DNA from: a virus
Strand: one strand, 5' to 3'
IMG/VR virus record: IMGVR_UViG_3300009146_000032
Span: 1-25,671 of that record
DNA length: 25,671 bases
The position numbers and the translations under genes were made by a program. The notes under the pieces were generated by a model. That model saw only the letters and a list, made by a program, of their open reading frames with translations, did not search any database and had not been told where the DNA came from. Below, one piece after another: positions 1 through 6,940 of the stretch. Positions within the stretch are counted from its first letter, which is position 1. Each line of letters opens with the position of its first letter.

Positions 1-181
1 ACGCCATGCGACACGCGGCAAGTCGGTTTCAACGGCCCGGGGTGGCCGGATCGCCGCCGTGCCGGCGCCAGACTGACCGGAGCGGGCCTGTGGCGGCCCA
101 GGCCGGTGCCCGTGGCCACCGGACGCTCTCGGAGCCCTACAGCGCCCAGTTCAACCCGACCCCAGAACGGAGTGTGACGGG
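1..181. other. Left edge: possible gene tail and leader of the terminase operon
   Basis: No complete gene is visible. One plus frame is open from base 2 to a TGA at 74-76 and could be the last codons of a gene that starts outside the window; another is open from 1 to a TGA at 175-177. Neither has a recognisable product. A 6-bp stem lies at 103-108 and 117-122 (CCGGTG/CACCGG). Because a small terminase gene starts at 182, this is where a cohesive-end or packaging site could lie, but nothing in the sequence proves it. Confidence 0.25.
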
Positions 182-670
182 ATGCCGCGACCTGGCCGTC
201 GTCCTCGACCGACGGCGCTGAAGATCCTGGAGGGGGAGCGGCCCTCGAGGATCAACGACGACGAGATGGCCGTGGTCCCTGGTGTCCCGGGCCTGCCGGG
301 CGAGCTCGACCCGGACGTCGCCGGCGTGTTCGCCGAGCTGGTCGAGCTGCTCGAGCCGACCGGGGTGCTGACCGCCCTCGACGGCCTGGCCCTCGCAGCG
401 TTCGCCCAGGCCGTGTCGACCCATCGCCGGGCCGCGGCACTCGAATCGAGCGTCGGGCCGCTCGTGCTCGACGAGCGTGGCCAGCCTCGACAGAACCCGG
501 CGAACCGGGTGCGCCGCGACGCCGGCCGGGACATGCTGCGCTGGTGCGCCGAGTTCGGCATGACCCCCTCGGCCCGCTCCCAGATCGCCCGGCGGTTCGC
601 CGGCGGCACCCAGATGGGCGCCTCGCCCAACCAGGTCGCCGCCAAGTACCTCACCGGAGGCGCCTCGTGA
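182..670 (+). CDS. terS: Phage terminase small subunit, P27 family
   Basis: The small terminase recognises phage DNA and recruits the large subunit for packaging into the prohead. The 162-residue protein has the P27-family hallmarks: a basic Pro/Arg start followed by a 'PTALKILEGERPSRIN'-like segment at residues 10-25, a helical middle (about 45-95), and a later helical part with 'NPANRVRRDAGRDMLRW' and 'FGMTPSARSQIA'. The length fits the family. The ATG start has a GGAG about nine bases upstream. Its stop overlaps the GTG of the next gene (GTGA). Unusually, the large subunit does not follow directly but lies about 2.2 kb downstream. The assignment rests on motif recognition only. Confidence 0.85.
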   Translation: MPRPGRRPRPTALKILEGERPSRINDDEMAVVPGVPGLPGELDPDVAGVFAELVELLEPTGVLTALDGLALAAFAQAVSTHRRAAALESSVGPLVLDERGQPRQNPANRVRRDAGRDMLRWCAEFGMTPSARSQIARRFAGGTQMGASPNQVAAKYLTGGAS

Positions 671-1503
671 TCTCGCACGCTGACGCCAAGGTCGCTGGAC
701 GACTGCACGTGCACCGCTTCACGCTCCGGGAGGGCACCCGCGGTATCCGAACCTTCGTCCACCTCTACCAGCAGGAAGACGGCGAAGACCGCAAGGAGCT
801 GGCCGAGGCCTCGTGCGAGGCGTACATCGCATCAGGCGCCCGAAGCACCGGCATCTCACTACAGCTCGGCAGCACCGCCAGCGTGAAGTTCTTCGCCGGT
901 GTCGCTCACTTCTTCAACGTATGGCTCAAGATCGGCTCCGGTCGGCTCGCAGGCAACCTCTACCGCAAAGGCGGCAGAACCTACGAGTGGTCTCAGAAGC
1001 TGAGCGACAAGACCGTCGCCTCGGTCTCCATCCACAGCGGATCCGTCTGGTGGGAGCTGTGGCAGAAGCGCCACGAGTGGCACTCGTCGACACCGCGCTG
1101 GCGGAACGGCTACTTCAACCCGACCGACTGGGCACTCGGCCGACGGGTCTACTCGAAGCAGGTCGTCGAGGGACCCGTCGAAGTCACCGTCCCGATGCCC
1201 GAGGGCGGCTATCCGGCGGTCGTCACGATCGAGTTGGGCACGTGGAAGCGCCCGCGGTGGCCGTGGCCTATGCACCTCCACGCCTACAACATCGACATCC
1301 TCAAGCCCGACGGTGAACCGAACGGCTACATCCCGGTCCCGGGCAAGGGCGAGAACAGCTACGACTGTGGCGGCGATGGCACGTTCTCGATGAGCGGACC
1401 CGGTCGCACCATTGAGGAAGCGATCGCTGGCATGGTCGAGAGCACCCTCGCAACCCGCCGCCGTCGCGGTGTCGCCGCTGACTACGCGGAGCCGATCTCG
1501 TGA
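667..1503 (+). CDS. Hypothetical protein, 278 aa, lower GC than its neighbours
   Basis: The function is unknown. The frame is open further upstream, but GTG at 667 is preferred because it makes the 4-base GTGA overlap used throughout this operon. The protein is rich in Trp, Tyr and Gly: a central 'VWWELWQKRHEWH' stretch, then a C-terminal part with 'WKRPRWPWP', 'PVPGKGENSYDCGGDG' and a helical end with 'EEAIAGMVEST'. The C-terminal pattern resembles uncharacterised actinophage proteins as I remember them; that is recall, not a search. There is no signal peptide or membrane segment. Base composition stands out: the 60-base stretches at 901-960 and 961-1020 each have 36 G+C, against 46 of 60 at 3181-3240 in the large terminase. 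This suggests a separate origin. Confidence 0.75.
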   Translation: MISHADAKVAGRLHVHRFTLREGTRGIRTFVHLYQQEDGEDRKELAEASCEAYIASGARSTGISLQLGSTASVKFFAGVAHFFNVWLKIGSGRLAGNLYRKGGRTYEWSQKLSDKTVASVSIHSGSVWWELWQKRHEWHSSTPRWRNGYFNPTDWALGRRVYSKQVVEGPVEVTVPMPEGGYPAVVTIELGTWKRPRWPWPMHLHAYNIDILKPDGEPNGYIPVPGKGENSYDCGGDGTFSMSGPGRTIEEAIAGMVESTLATRRRRGVAADYAEPIS

Positions 1504-1706
1504 TCACCGGCGATCTGAGCTGGACACAGCCGGCGTGCAACCGGTGCTTCGAGGCCCGCCACCCCGGTAAGACGCCGTCCCGGCTCGTCGATCCCGACGT
1601 CGAGGTGTGCTGCTTCTGCGGCGCCGCCACCCCCTCGGGCATCTTCGTGCGGGTCGACCCGACGACGGTCCCGCACGCCCACCGGCTCCGGGACGACGGG
1701 ACGTGA
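1500..1706 (+). CDS. Small zinc-ribbon-like protein, 68 aa
   Basis: GTG at 1500 overlaps the stop of the gene before it. The 68-residue product carries two cysteine pairs, 'CNRC' (residues 13-16) and 'CCFC' (36-39), spaced as in a small zinc ribbon. The role is unknown; such proteins may bind nucleic acid or protein, or only stabilise a small fold. It is the first of three Cys-rich small proteins placed between the two terminase genes. The stop overlaps the next start, so translation is probably coupled. Confidence 0.65.
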   Translation: MITGDLSWTQPACNRCFEARHPGKTPSRLVDPDVEVCCFCGAATPSGIFVRVDPTTVPHAHRLRDDGT

Positions 1707-1810
1707 ACCTCGACCTCGCCGTGCTGTCGATCGTGGCGATCGTGCTCGTCATGCTGCTCGTGTTCGGGTTCGCCGCCGCCGGAGGCCACCGGAAGGATCG
1801 GCCGCGGTGA
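1703..1810 (+). CDS. Single-span membrane microprotein, 35 aa
   Basis: GTG at 1703 overlaps the preceding stop in the GTGA pattern. The product is one hydrophobic helix of about 22 residues ('LAVLSIVAIVLVMLLVFGFA') followed by a short basic tail (HRKDRPR), which predicts an N-out, C-in single-pass protein. All but a few codons end in G or C, and both ends overlap neighbouring genes, which supports a real gene despite its size. The function is unknown; a holin or antiholin role cannot be excluded, but a holin-like gene lies elsewhere in the window. Confidence 0.55.
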   Translation: MNLDLAVLSIVAIVLVMLLVFGFAAAGGHRKDRPR

Positions 1811-1899
1811 CGCCGGACTTCGGGACGTTCGTGATCATCGTCGTGGTCGTCGCGGCGTTCGCCGTCGCCATGTACGTCGCCGGGGACCGCCGGCCGTGA
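1807..1899 (+). CDS. Single-span membrane microprotein, 30 aa
   Basis: GTG at 1807 overlaps the previous stop and TGA at 1897-1899 overlaps the next GTG. The 30-residue product has a hydrophobic core 'FVIIVVVVAAFAVAMYVAG' and ends DRRP. It is the second of two consecutive one-helix peptides. The overlaps on both sides and the strong G/C preference at third positions are the evidence. The function is unknown. Confidence 0.5.
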   Translation: MTPDFGTFVIIVVVVAAFAVAMYVAGDRRP

Positions 1900-2108
1900 G
1901 CGGACCGATCTGGCCGCCGGGTGAGGTCGACTGGGTGGTGCGCGGCGCCCGGGTCGTGGTCGAGGACGACCGGTATAGCTATCACGGTGAGACCGGCGTC
2001 GTGCTGTCGAGGGCGAAGTACACGGCGCTCGTGCGCCTCGACGCCGGCGAGACCGTCGACGCCGGACTCTCATCCCTGAAACCGGAGGCGACCCTTGGCG
2101 ATCCGTGA
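1896..2108 (+). CDS. Small SH3/KOW-like protein, 70 aa
   Basis: GTG at 1896 overlaps the previous stop. The 70-residue protein has a pattern typical of small SH3- or KOW-type beta barrels: 'VRGARVVVEDD', 'YHGETGVVLS', 'YTALVRLDAGE', then 'SLKPE'. Such folds bind RNA, DNA or protein; the role here is unknown. Its end overlaps the next gene by 14 bases, longer than the usual four, because that gene uses a TTG start. Confidence 0.6.
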   Translation: MSGPIWPPGEVDWVVRGARVVVEDDRYSYHGETGVVLSRAKYTALVRLDAGETVDAGLSSLKPEATLGDP

Positions 2109-2319
2109 TGACGACGGCTGCGAAGTCTGCATGGGCCGGGCCGACACGGTCGGCACGGTGGCGTTCGTGCTCGACGGCATCGACGTCGTCGTCGCCACGT
2201 GCCGGGACTGCATGGCCGCCGTGTTCACAGCGATGACCGACCGGGCGAACGACGCCGCCACGACGATCAACGCCGAGATCGACGCCCTCCTGCGCCTCCT
2301 CGGGAAGCCGGGCTCGTGA
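2095..2319 (+). CDS. Small zinc-ribbon-like protein, 74 aa, TTG start
   Basis: There is no ATG or GTG start in this frame near the 5' end. TTG at 2095 is supported by GGAGG at 2083-2087 at good spacing, so the start is decided by the ribosome-binding site. The protein has 'CEVC' (residues 9-12) and 'CRDC' (35-38), a probable Cys4 zinc site separated by a beta-rich stretch, then a helical C-terminus. It is the second Cys-rich protein of the island. The function is unknown. Confidence 0.65.
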   Translation: MAIRDDDGCEVCMGRADTVGTVAFVLDGIDVVVATCRDCMAAVFTAMTDRANDAATTINAEIDALLRLLGKPGS

Positions 2320-2562
2320 ACCAGGTCGTGGCCATCGGCGACTGCTGGCTGTGCGGCCGCACGTTCCTATTCGACGCCGACGCCGTGCCGTCGATCTGGG
2401 TCGACTCGGCCACGATGTTGTCGACACCGGATGACTGGATCCTGCCGGAGACGGCCGTGCGCGAGCCCGTGTGGCTACCGGTGTGCCCAGGCGGTCACGA
2501 CGGTGCGGCTCGACCGCGGCGTCACCGACCTGCACGGCGAGCGCTGGGCCCGCCTGTCGTGA
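2316..2562 (+). CDS. Small Cys-rich protein, apparently frameshifted near 2488
   Basis: GTG at 2316 overlaps the previous stop. The first part reads 'GDCWLCGRTFLFDADAVPSIWVD' (split here: CWLCGR, then DADAVPSIWVD), a pattern seen in small actinophage zinc proteins, up to 'VWLPVC' at 2469-2486. After this the frame gives a low-quality Arg/Pro run and reads straight into the next gene, producing an artificial 182-residue fusion (2316-2864). If one base is skipped in the CCC at 2486-2488, the text becomes 'QAVTTVRLDRGVTDLHGERW' and ends at TGA 2560-2562, which overlaps the next GTG exactly as elsewhere in the operon. The repaired product would be about 81 residues. A second Cys pair is incomplete. 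Confidence 0.55.
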
Positions 2563-2864
2563 TCTCGCGGGGGTGGATCGTGGGGGTCGCCCTGGCGGTG
2601 GTGGCCGGCATCGGGCTGGACCGGGCGTTTCTCATCCACCGGCTGCGGCGCCGGCAGGCCCGTGATCATGCGACCCGGGCCGAGCTGCTGGCCGAGATGC
2701 CGGTGCGGAGCGTGCCGCCGGTCCGCGGTGTCGTGATCGACGCCGGCGGCGGGCAGGTTGGGATCATGGTCGAGCGGGACGTCGAGGGCTATCCGGCGGT
2801 CGGGACACCGGTGGCGCTGGTCGAGACCGGGCCGTCGGTGCTCGAGGATCGCCCGGACCCGTGA
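2559..2864 (+). CDS. Membrane-anchored small protein, 101 aa
   Basis: GTG at 2559 is preferred over reading the frame from 2316, because the operon uses GTGA overlaps and a membrane helix then sits at the true N-terminus. Residues 5-20 (GWIVGVALAVVAGIGL) form one hydrophobic segment, followed by a basic stretch 'HRLRRRQARDH' and a soluble domain with 'VRGVVIDAGGGQVGIMVE' and 'GTPVALVETG', which looks beta-rich. It precedes the large terminase and overlaps it by four bases. The function is unknown. Confidence 0.55.
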   Translation: MISRGWIVGVALAVVAGIGLDRAFLIHRLRRRQARDHATRAELLAEMPVRSVPPVRGVVIDAGGGQVGIMVERDVEGYPAVGTPVALVETGPSVLEDRPDP

Positions 2865-4543
2865 ACAAGGGCGCGGCGTTCGCGGAGTGCGCGACGTCGA
2901 AGGCGCCGCTCCGGGACGGGAACCGCAAGTCGTGCGACCGGTGTGACCGTCGGGGCCGGCACTTCTGCGGGCCGCGGGCGGCGCACGTCGTCGGGTTCAT
3001 TCAGGAATGCGCGGTGCACACGAAGTCGAGGTGGGCGCGCAAGCCGTTCCTGCTGACCGACTGGCAGCGCCGGGAGATCGTCGAGCCCGTGTTCGGGTGG
3101 GTCGAGTGGTCCGCCGAGTTTGAGCAGTGGGTGCGGGTGTACCGGGTGATCTGGCTCTCCGCTGGCCGCAAGAACGGCAAGTCGGAGCTGCTGGCCGCCC
3201 TGGCCCTGTACCTGCTGCTGGCCGACGGCGAGCAGGGCGCCGAGCTGATCGGCTGTGCCGGCACCCGCCGGCAGGCCGGCAAGGTGTTCGCCGTCGCGGT
3301 GCGGATGATCCAGTTGTCCCCGGCGCTGTCCGAGCTGCTGGCCATCGGCGAGATCTCGATCACGAAGCACGACGGCGCCCGGATCGCGCACATTCCGACC
3401 GGGTCCTGGTACGAGTGCATCTCGGCCGATGCCGATAACGCGCTGGGGGAGAACATCCACGGGTGCCTGTTCGACGAGGTGGCCACCCAGCCGAACGACG
3501 CCCTGTGGCACGCCGTGCGGACCTCGATGGGCACCCGGCCGCAGGCGATTCTTATCGCAGCGACGACCGCGGGGGACCGGACGCATGGGTTCGCCGCCCG
3601 GGAGGCCGCCTACTGCAAGCGGGTCGCGGCGGACCCGGGCCTCGACCGCCGGCGGTACGTGTGGATCCGGGCCGCCTCGCCGGCGGCTGCGGTGAACGAC
3701 CCGACGGCGTGGGCCGCGGCCAACCCGGCGCTCGGCCACTTCCTGTCGCCGGCGGCCCTGGCCGACGAGGCGGCCGAGGCGATGATCGACCCGCGCAAGG
3801 CGAAGGCGTTCCGCCAGTACCGGCTCAACACGTGGCAGCGACCCGAGTCCCGGTGGCTGCCGGCCGGCCGCTGGCGCACCGGCCACCCGATCGACCGGGC
3901 GACCCTCGCCGGGCGGCGGGCGCACGGCGGCGTCGACCTGGCCGCCGTCTCCGATCTGACGTCGCTGTGCTGGTTCTTCCCGCCCCCCGACGAGGAGGGC
4001 CGGGCCGCCGCGCTGTGGCACCACTACGTGCCCGCCGCCGCGGTCGAGCGCCTCGACGAGATCACGTCCGGGTCGTTCAGCCAGTGGATCGCCGACGGCT
4101 GGGTCACGGTGACCCCCGGCGAGGTCGTCGACTACCGGCCCATGCGGGCCGACATCGCTGCGGGGTACCGGGACTTCGCGCTCAATGACCTCGGGATCGA
4201 CCGGTGGAACAGCTCGGAGACCGTCACGTGGGCGCAGGAGAACCTGCCGCGCCTCGAGGTGTCCCTCGTGTCCCAGTCGTTCATCGGCCAGTCGGCGGCG
4301 CTGAAGGCCATCGACCGGCTGCTGCGCGAACGGCGCCTCGACGTCGGCGCCGACCCCGTCGCTGCGTGGTGCGCCGCGTGCTGCGAAGTCGTTCAGGACC
4401 GGGCAGAGAACATCAAGCTGACGAAGCCGGATCGGGCGCGGGCCGCGGCCCGGATCGACGACGTCGCCGCGCTGGCCAACGCCGTCGACGGCTGGCTGCG
4501 GGCGCCGGCACCGAAGAAGAAGGGCCGCGCCGTCGGCTTCTGA
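2861..4543 (+). CDS. terL: Phage terminase large subunit
   Basis: This is the packaging motor: an N-terminal ATPase drives DNA into the prohead and a C-terminal RNase H-fold nuclease cuts it. The 560-residue length is normal for HK97-type enzymes. Visible motifs are a Walker A-like 'SAGRKNGKS' (100-108), Walker B 'CLFDE' (202-206), coupling motif 'AATT' (233-236), nuclease acidic residues in 'GGVDLAAVSDLTSL' (D359, D365) and the C-terminal acidic pair in 'RIDDVAALANAVDGW' (about 533-534). An N-terminal Cys cluster (C25, C28, C36) could bind zinc. GTG at 2861 overlaps the previous stop. The first in-frame text is unusual for the family, so the true start could be somewhat later. Confidence 0.93.
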   Translation: MNKGAAFAECATSKAPLRDGNRKSCDRCDRRGRHFCGPRAAHVVGFIQECAVHTKSRWARKPFLLTDWQRREIVEPVFGWVEWSAEFEQWVRVYRVIWLSAGRKNGKSELLAALALYLLLADGEQGAELIGCAGTRRQAGKVFAVAVRMIQLSPALSELLAIGEISITKHDGARIAHIPTGSWYECISADADNALGENIHGCLFDEVATQPNDALWHAVRTSMGTRPQAILIAATTAGDRTHGFAAREAAYCKRVAADPGLDRRRYVWIRAASPAAAVNDPTAWAAANPALGHFLSPAALADEAAEAMIDPRKAKAFRQYRLNTWQRPESRWLPAGRWRTGHPIDRATLAGRRAHGGVDLAAVSDLTSLCWFFPPPDEEGRAAALWHHYVPAAAVERLDEITSGSFSQWIADGWVTVTPGEVVDYRPMRADIAAGYRDFALNDLGIDRWNSSETVTWAQENLPRLEVSLVSQSFIGQSAALKAIDRLLRERRLDVGADPVAAWCAACCEVVQDRAENIKLTKPDRARAAARIDDVAALANAVDGWLRAPAPKKKGRAVGF

Positions 4544-4623
4544 AGGGTCCGGGACGCAAGCCACGTCCCCGCCCGGCGAGCGTATCCCGGTGCTGTGACG
4601 GCGGAGCGCGCTAGAACCTGAGG

Positions 4624-4761
4624 GTGACCGACCCGACCCGCCGCCCTCGCACAGACCCGGCGCAGGTTCTGGCCGGGGTGCTCGTGCTGGTGGTCCTGGT
4701 CGCGGTCGTGCTGGGGATCGCCACGCTGATCATCTGGTGGTGGCGCACGGTCATCGGGTGA
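4624..4761 (+). CDS. Membrane microprotein between terminase and portal, 45 aa
   Basis: GTG at 4624 opens a 45-residue frame with a polar Arg/Pro N-terminus (residues 1-14) and one long hydrophobic helix ('VLAGVLVLVVLVAVVLGIAT' and onward) that ends WWWRTVIG. Almost every codon ends in G or C. There is no good Shine-Dalgarno sequence; GAGG touches the start codon. Its TGA stop lies inside the 18-bp palindrome before the portal gene. It is the fourth one-helix protein in the left arm. The function is unknown. Confidence 0.5.
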   Translation: MTDPTRRPRTDPAQVLAGVLVLVVLVAVVLGIATLIIWWWRTVIG

Positions 4762-4774
4762 CCGGCCGGTCACC
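4757..4774. promoter_or_regulatory. 18-bp perfect palindrome, candidate operator
   Basis: GGTGACCGG is followed directly by its exact reverse complement CCGGTCACC. The core, TGACC-N4-GGTCA, recurs with 13 of 14 bases identical at 7493-7506. Here it covers the stop of the 45-residue gene and the -35 region of a predicted promoter for the portal gene, a position where a bound repressor or activator would control head-gene transcription. Which protein binds is not known. Confidence 0.5.
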
Positions 4775-4785
4775 GCGCCTAGCCT
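4758..4785 (+). promoter_or_regulatory. Predicted leaderless promoter of the portal gene
   Basis: GTGACC (4758-4763), then 16 bases, then TAGCCT (4780-4785), followed by seven bases and the GTG of the portal gene at 4793. The -10 fits the actinobacterial TANNNT pattern and its distance to the start codon fits a transcript that begins at the start codon. No Shine-Dalgarno sequence precedes the gene, as expected for leaderless translation. The -35 lies in the 4757-4774 palindrome. Confidence 0.45.
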
Positions 4786-4792
4786 TCAGGCC

Positions 4793-6208
4793 GTGGCCGA
4801 CGATCGAACGCCCGAACAGTGGCGTGATGTCCTGCTGCGCGAGCTTGCGGCGCGCCAGCTCGAGCTCGACATCCGCTTCGCCTACTACGACGGCGACCAC
4901 CCGCTCCCTCGGGCGCCGGCCGCGGCCCGTGAGGCGTACCAGCGGTTCCTGCGCCAGTCCCGGTCGAACTGGGTGCAGCTCGTCGTCGACGCTGTCGCCG
5001 AACGCCTGCAGGTCGTCGGGTTCCGCTTCGGTGGCGACGAGACCGGCGACCGCGACGCCTGGGCGATCTGGCAGGCCAACGGCCTCGACGCCGACTCGGA
5101 GCTGTCCCAGACCGACGCCCTGACCGGTGGCGTGTCGTACGTGTCGGTGTGGCCCGACGAGGACTCGCCGGTCGGGGTCACGATCGCGGCCGAGCACCCG
5201 ACCCAGACGATCGTGGCGTTCGATCCCCGCCGGCGCCGGCGTCGGGTGGCGTCGCTGAAGGCGTGGGTCGACGGCGATCGCTGGATGTGCTGGGTGGCCA
5301 CTCCCGCCGAGACGGTGACGTGGTCGGCGCCCGCCGCCGGCGCCGCGCTGGCCGTGCAGCCGGGCTCGTGGGAGGAGGTCGACCAGACCGAGAACCCGTT
5401 GCACGAGGTGCCGGTGATCGAGCTGCGGCCGTGGCCGCGCACCCGGCCGCTGCAGCCCGGCCAGGTCCCGGGCCGCTCGGAGATGGACGGCGTCCTCGAC
5501 ATTCAGAATCGGATCAATACGACGACGTTCAACCGGATCATCGCCACCGAGTACGCCGCCTACCGGCAGAAGTGGGCGACGGGCCTCGAGGCGCAAAACA
5601 AGCGCGACCCGACCACGGGCGACGAGGTCCTCGATCCCGTCACCGGGCTCCCCATCCCCGTGTCGCCCTACGACACGGCCGTCGACCGGCTCTGGGTCGC
5701 GGAAGACCCGGGCGTGAAGTTCGGCGAGTTCGGCGAGTCCAACCTGGCGGGCTACATCAACGCGGCCCGGTCCGACGTCGAGCAGCTGGCCGCCATCACC
5801 AAGACGCCACCGCACTACCTGCTCGGATCGATCGTCAACGCCTCGGGCGACGCGCTGAAGGCCGCCGAGACCGGGCTCGTGTCGAAGGTGCGTCGCCGGG
5901 CCGGGCACTTCGGGGAGGGCTGGGAAGACGTGATGCGCCTGGCGTTCACCGCCACCGGCGACGCTCGGGCCGTCGACTTCGAGGCCGAGGTCATCTGGCG
6001 GGACTTCGAGACCCGGTCCGAGGGCGAGCGGGTCGACGCGCTCATCAAGATGGCCGCGCTCGGCGTACCGCGCCCGGTCCTGTGGCAGCGCTGGGGTGCC
6101 TCACCGCAGGAGGTCACCCGGTGGCAGGCCATGGAGGCGGACGCCGCCCTGCTGGCCGCCATCGGCGGCGCGCCGCTGCCCGGTGAACCGGCGCCGGTAC
6201 CGGTGTGA
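4793..6208 (+). CDS. Phage portal protein, SPP1 gp6-like
   Basis: The portal forms the dodecameric ring at one head vertex through which DNA passes. The 471-residue protein fits the SPP1 Gp6-type family: an N-terminal helical part with 'YYDGDHPL' and 'SNWVQLVVDAVAERLQV' (about 58-74), a middle with 'WQANGLDADSELSQTDAL' and 'GVSYVSVWPDE', the stem and clip region containing 'DGVLDIQNRINTTTFNR' (about 236-252), and late 'KTPPHYLLG' and 'SGDALKAAETGLVSKVRRR'. GTG at 4793 is chosen because it starts the conserved text and follows the TAGCCT promoter. Its end overlaps the MuF-like gene by four bases. It stands in the normal order portal, MuF, scaffold, capsid. Confidence 0.93.
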   Translation: MADDRTPEQWRDVLLRELAARQLELDIRFAYYDGDHPLPRAPAAAREAYQRFLRQSRSNWVQLVVDAVAERLQVVGFRFGGDETGDRDAWAIWQANGLDADSELSQTDALTGGVSYVSVWPDEDSPVGVTIAAEHPTQTIVAFDPRRRRRRVASLKAWVDGDRWMCWVATPAETVTWSAPAAGAALAVQPGSWEEVDQTENPLHEVPVIELRPWPRTRPLQPGQVPGRSEMDGVLDIQNRINTTTFNRIIATEYAAYRQKWATGLEAQNKRDPTTGDEVLDPVTGLPIPVSPYDTAVDRLWVAEDPGVKFGEFGESNLAGYINAARSDVEQLAAITKTPPHYLLGSIVNASGDALKAAETGLVSKVRRRAGHFGEGWEDVMRLAFTATGDARAVDFEAEVIWRDFETRSEGERVDALIKMAALGVPRPVLWQRWGASPQEVTRWQAMEADAALLAAIGGAPLPGEPAPVPV

Positions 6209-6939
6209 GCATCACCCCCGTCGATCGGCTGATGGACGGCTACGCCCGGGCGCACTACCGGTACGGCGAGGCCATCGCGGCCACGATCGGCCGCCAGTTC
6301 GTGACCGTCGGCGCCGTCGACGACCAGGCCGCCGCGGTGTTCATCGAACGGGCCTCCTCGACGGCGGCCGCCGGCCGGGACGGGGTCGCTCGGCTGTCCT
6401 CGACGTTCCTGGCCCGCCAGGTCGCCATGATGTCCGACGGCGAGATCCGGACCGTCGAGATCCCGCCCGGCGCCCTGGAGACCGAGGCGCTGCGCTCCGG
6501 GCTCACCGACGAGCAGCTGTGGATGCGCCCGATGATCACCGCCCGGGCCGCGCTGGCCGCCGGCGTCGTGTTCGCCGCCGCGCTGGCCAAGGGCCAGGCC
6601 GTTGCCGCCATGACCGCGCACACCGACGTCGCGCTGGCCCAACGCTGGGCGGCCCGCCACGCCCTGGCCGACGACGAGCGGGTCATCGGCACCCGCCGGG
6701 TCCCGGGCTGGTCGAGCTGCACGATGTGCGCCGGCAACGCCGACCGGGTGTACCGGGTCCTCGAGCTGCTGCCGATCCACTCGGCCTGCCGCTGCACCGT
6801 GTCCGCCGTGGTGGCCGGCCGCGACCCCGCCGGCCGCCGGAACGAGGTCACGGCCCGGGCCGCGGCCAAGCCGCCGGCGGAGCGGGTCGAGATCGACCAC
6901 AGCACCGAGATCGCACCCAGCCTCGTGGAGGTGACCTGA
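6205..6939 (+). CDS. MuF-like minor head protein
   Basis: MuF-like proteins sit next to the portal and help capsid assembly; some copies are injected with DNA. The 244-residue product is mainly helical in its first two thirds and then shows the family signature at about residues 165-200: 'WSSCTMCAG', 'LELLPIHSACRCTVSAVV', with paired cysteines and a His before the CRC. No toxin or protease domain is fused to the C-terminus. GTG at 6205 overlaps the portal stop, and only one base separates it from the scaffold gene. Confidence 0.8.
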   Translation: MSITPVDRLMDGYARAHYRYGEAIAATIGRQFVTVGAVDDQAAAVFIERASSTAAAGRDGVARLSSTFLARQVAMMSDGEIRTVEIPPGALETEALRSGLTDEQLWMRPMITARAALAAGVVFAAALAKGQAVAAMTAHTDVALAQRWAARHALADDERVIGTRRVPGWSSCTMCAGNADRVYRVLELLPIHSACRCTVSAVVAGRDPAGRRNEVTARAAAKPPAERVEIDHSTEIAPSLVEVT

Positions 6940-6940
6940 G

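Noticed and set aside
544-666. Upstream extension of the 278-residue gene to the ATG at 544
   Set aside because: It would overlap terS by over 120 bases and add Arg/Pro-rich text; GTG at 667 gives the standard overlap.
2789-4564. 591-residue open frame antisense to the large terminase
   Set aside because: It is a shadow of terL, which has all ATPase and nuclease motifs; no start context and no motifs on this strand.
4551-4569. 6-bp hairpin just after terL (GGGACG/CGTCCC)
   Set aside because: It is short, has no T run, and transcription must continue or restart for the next gene; not strong enough to call a terminator.
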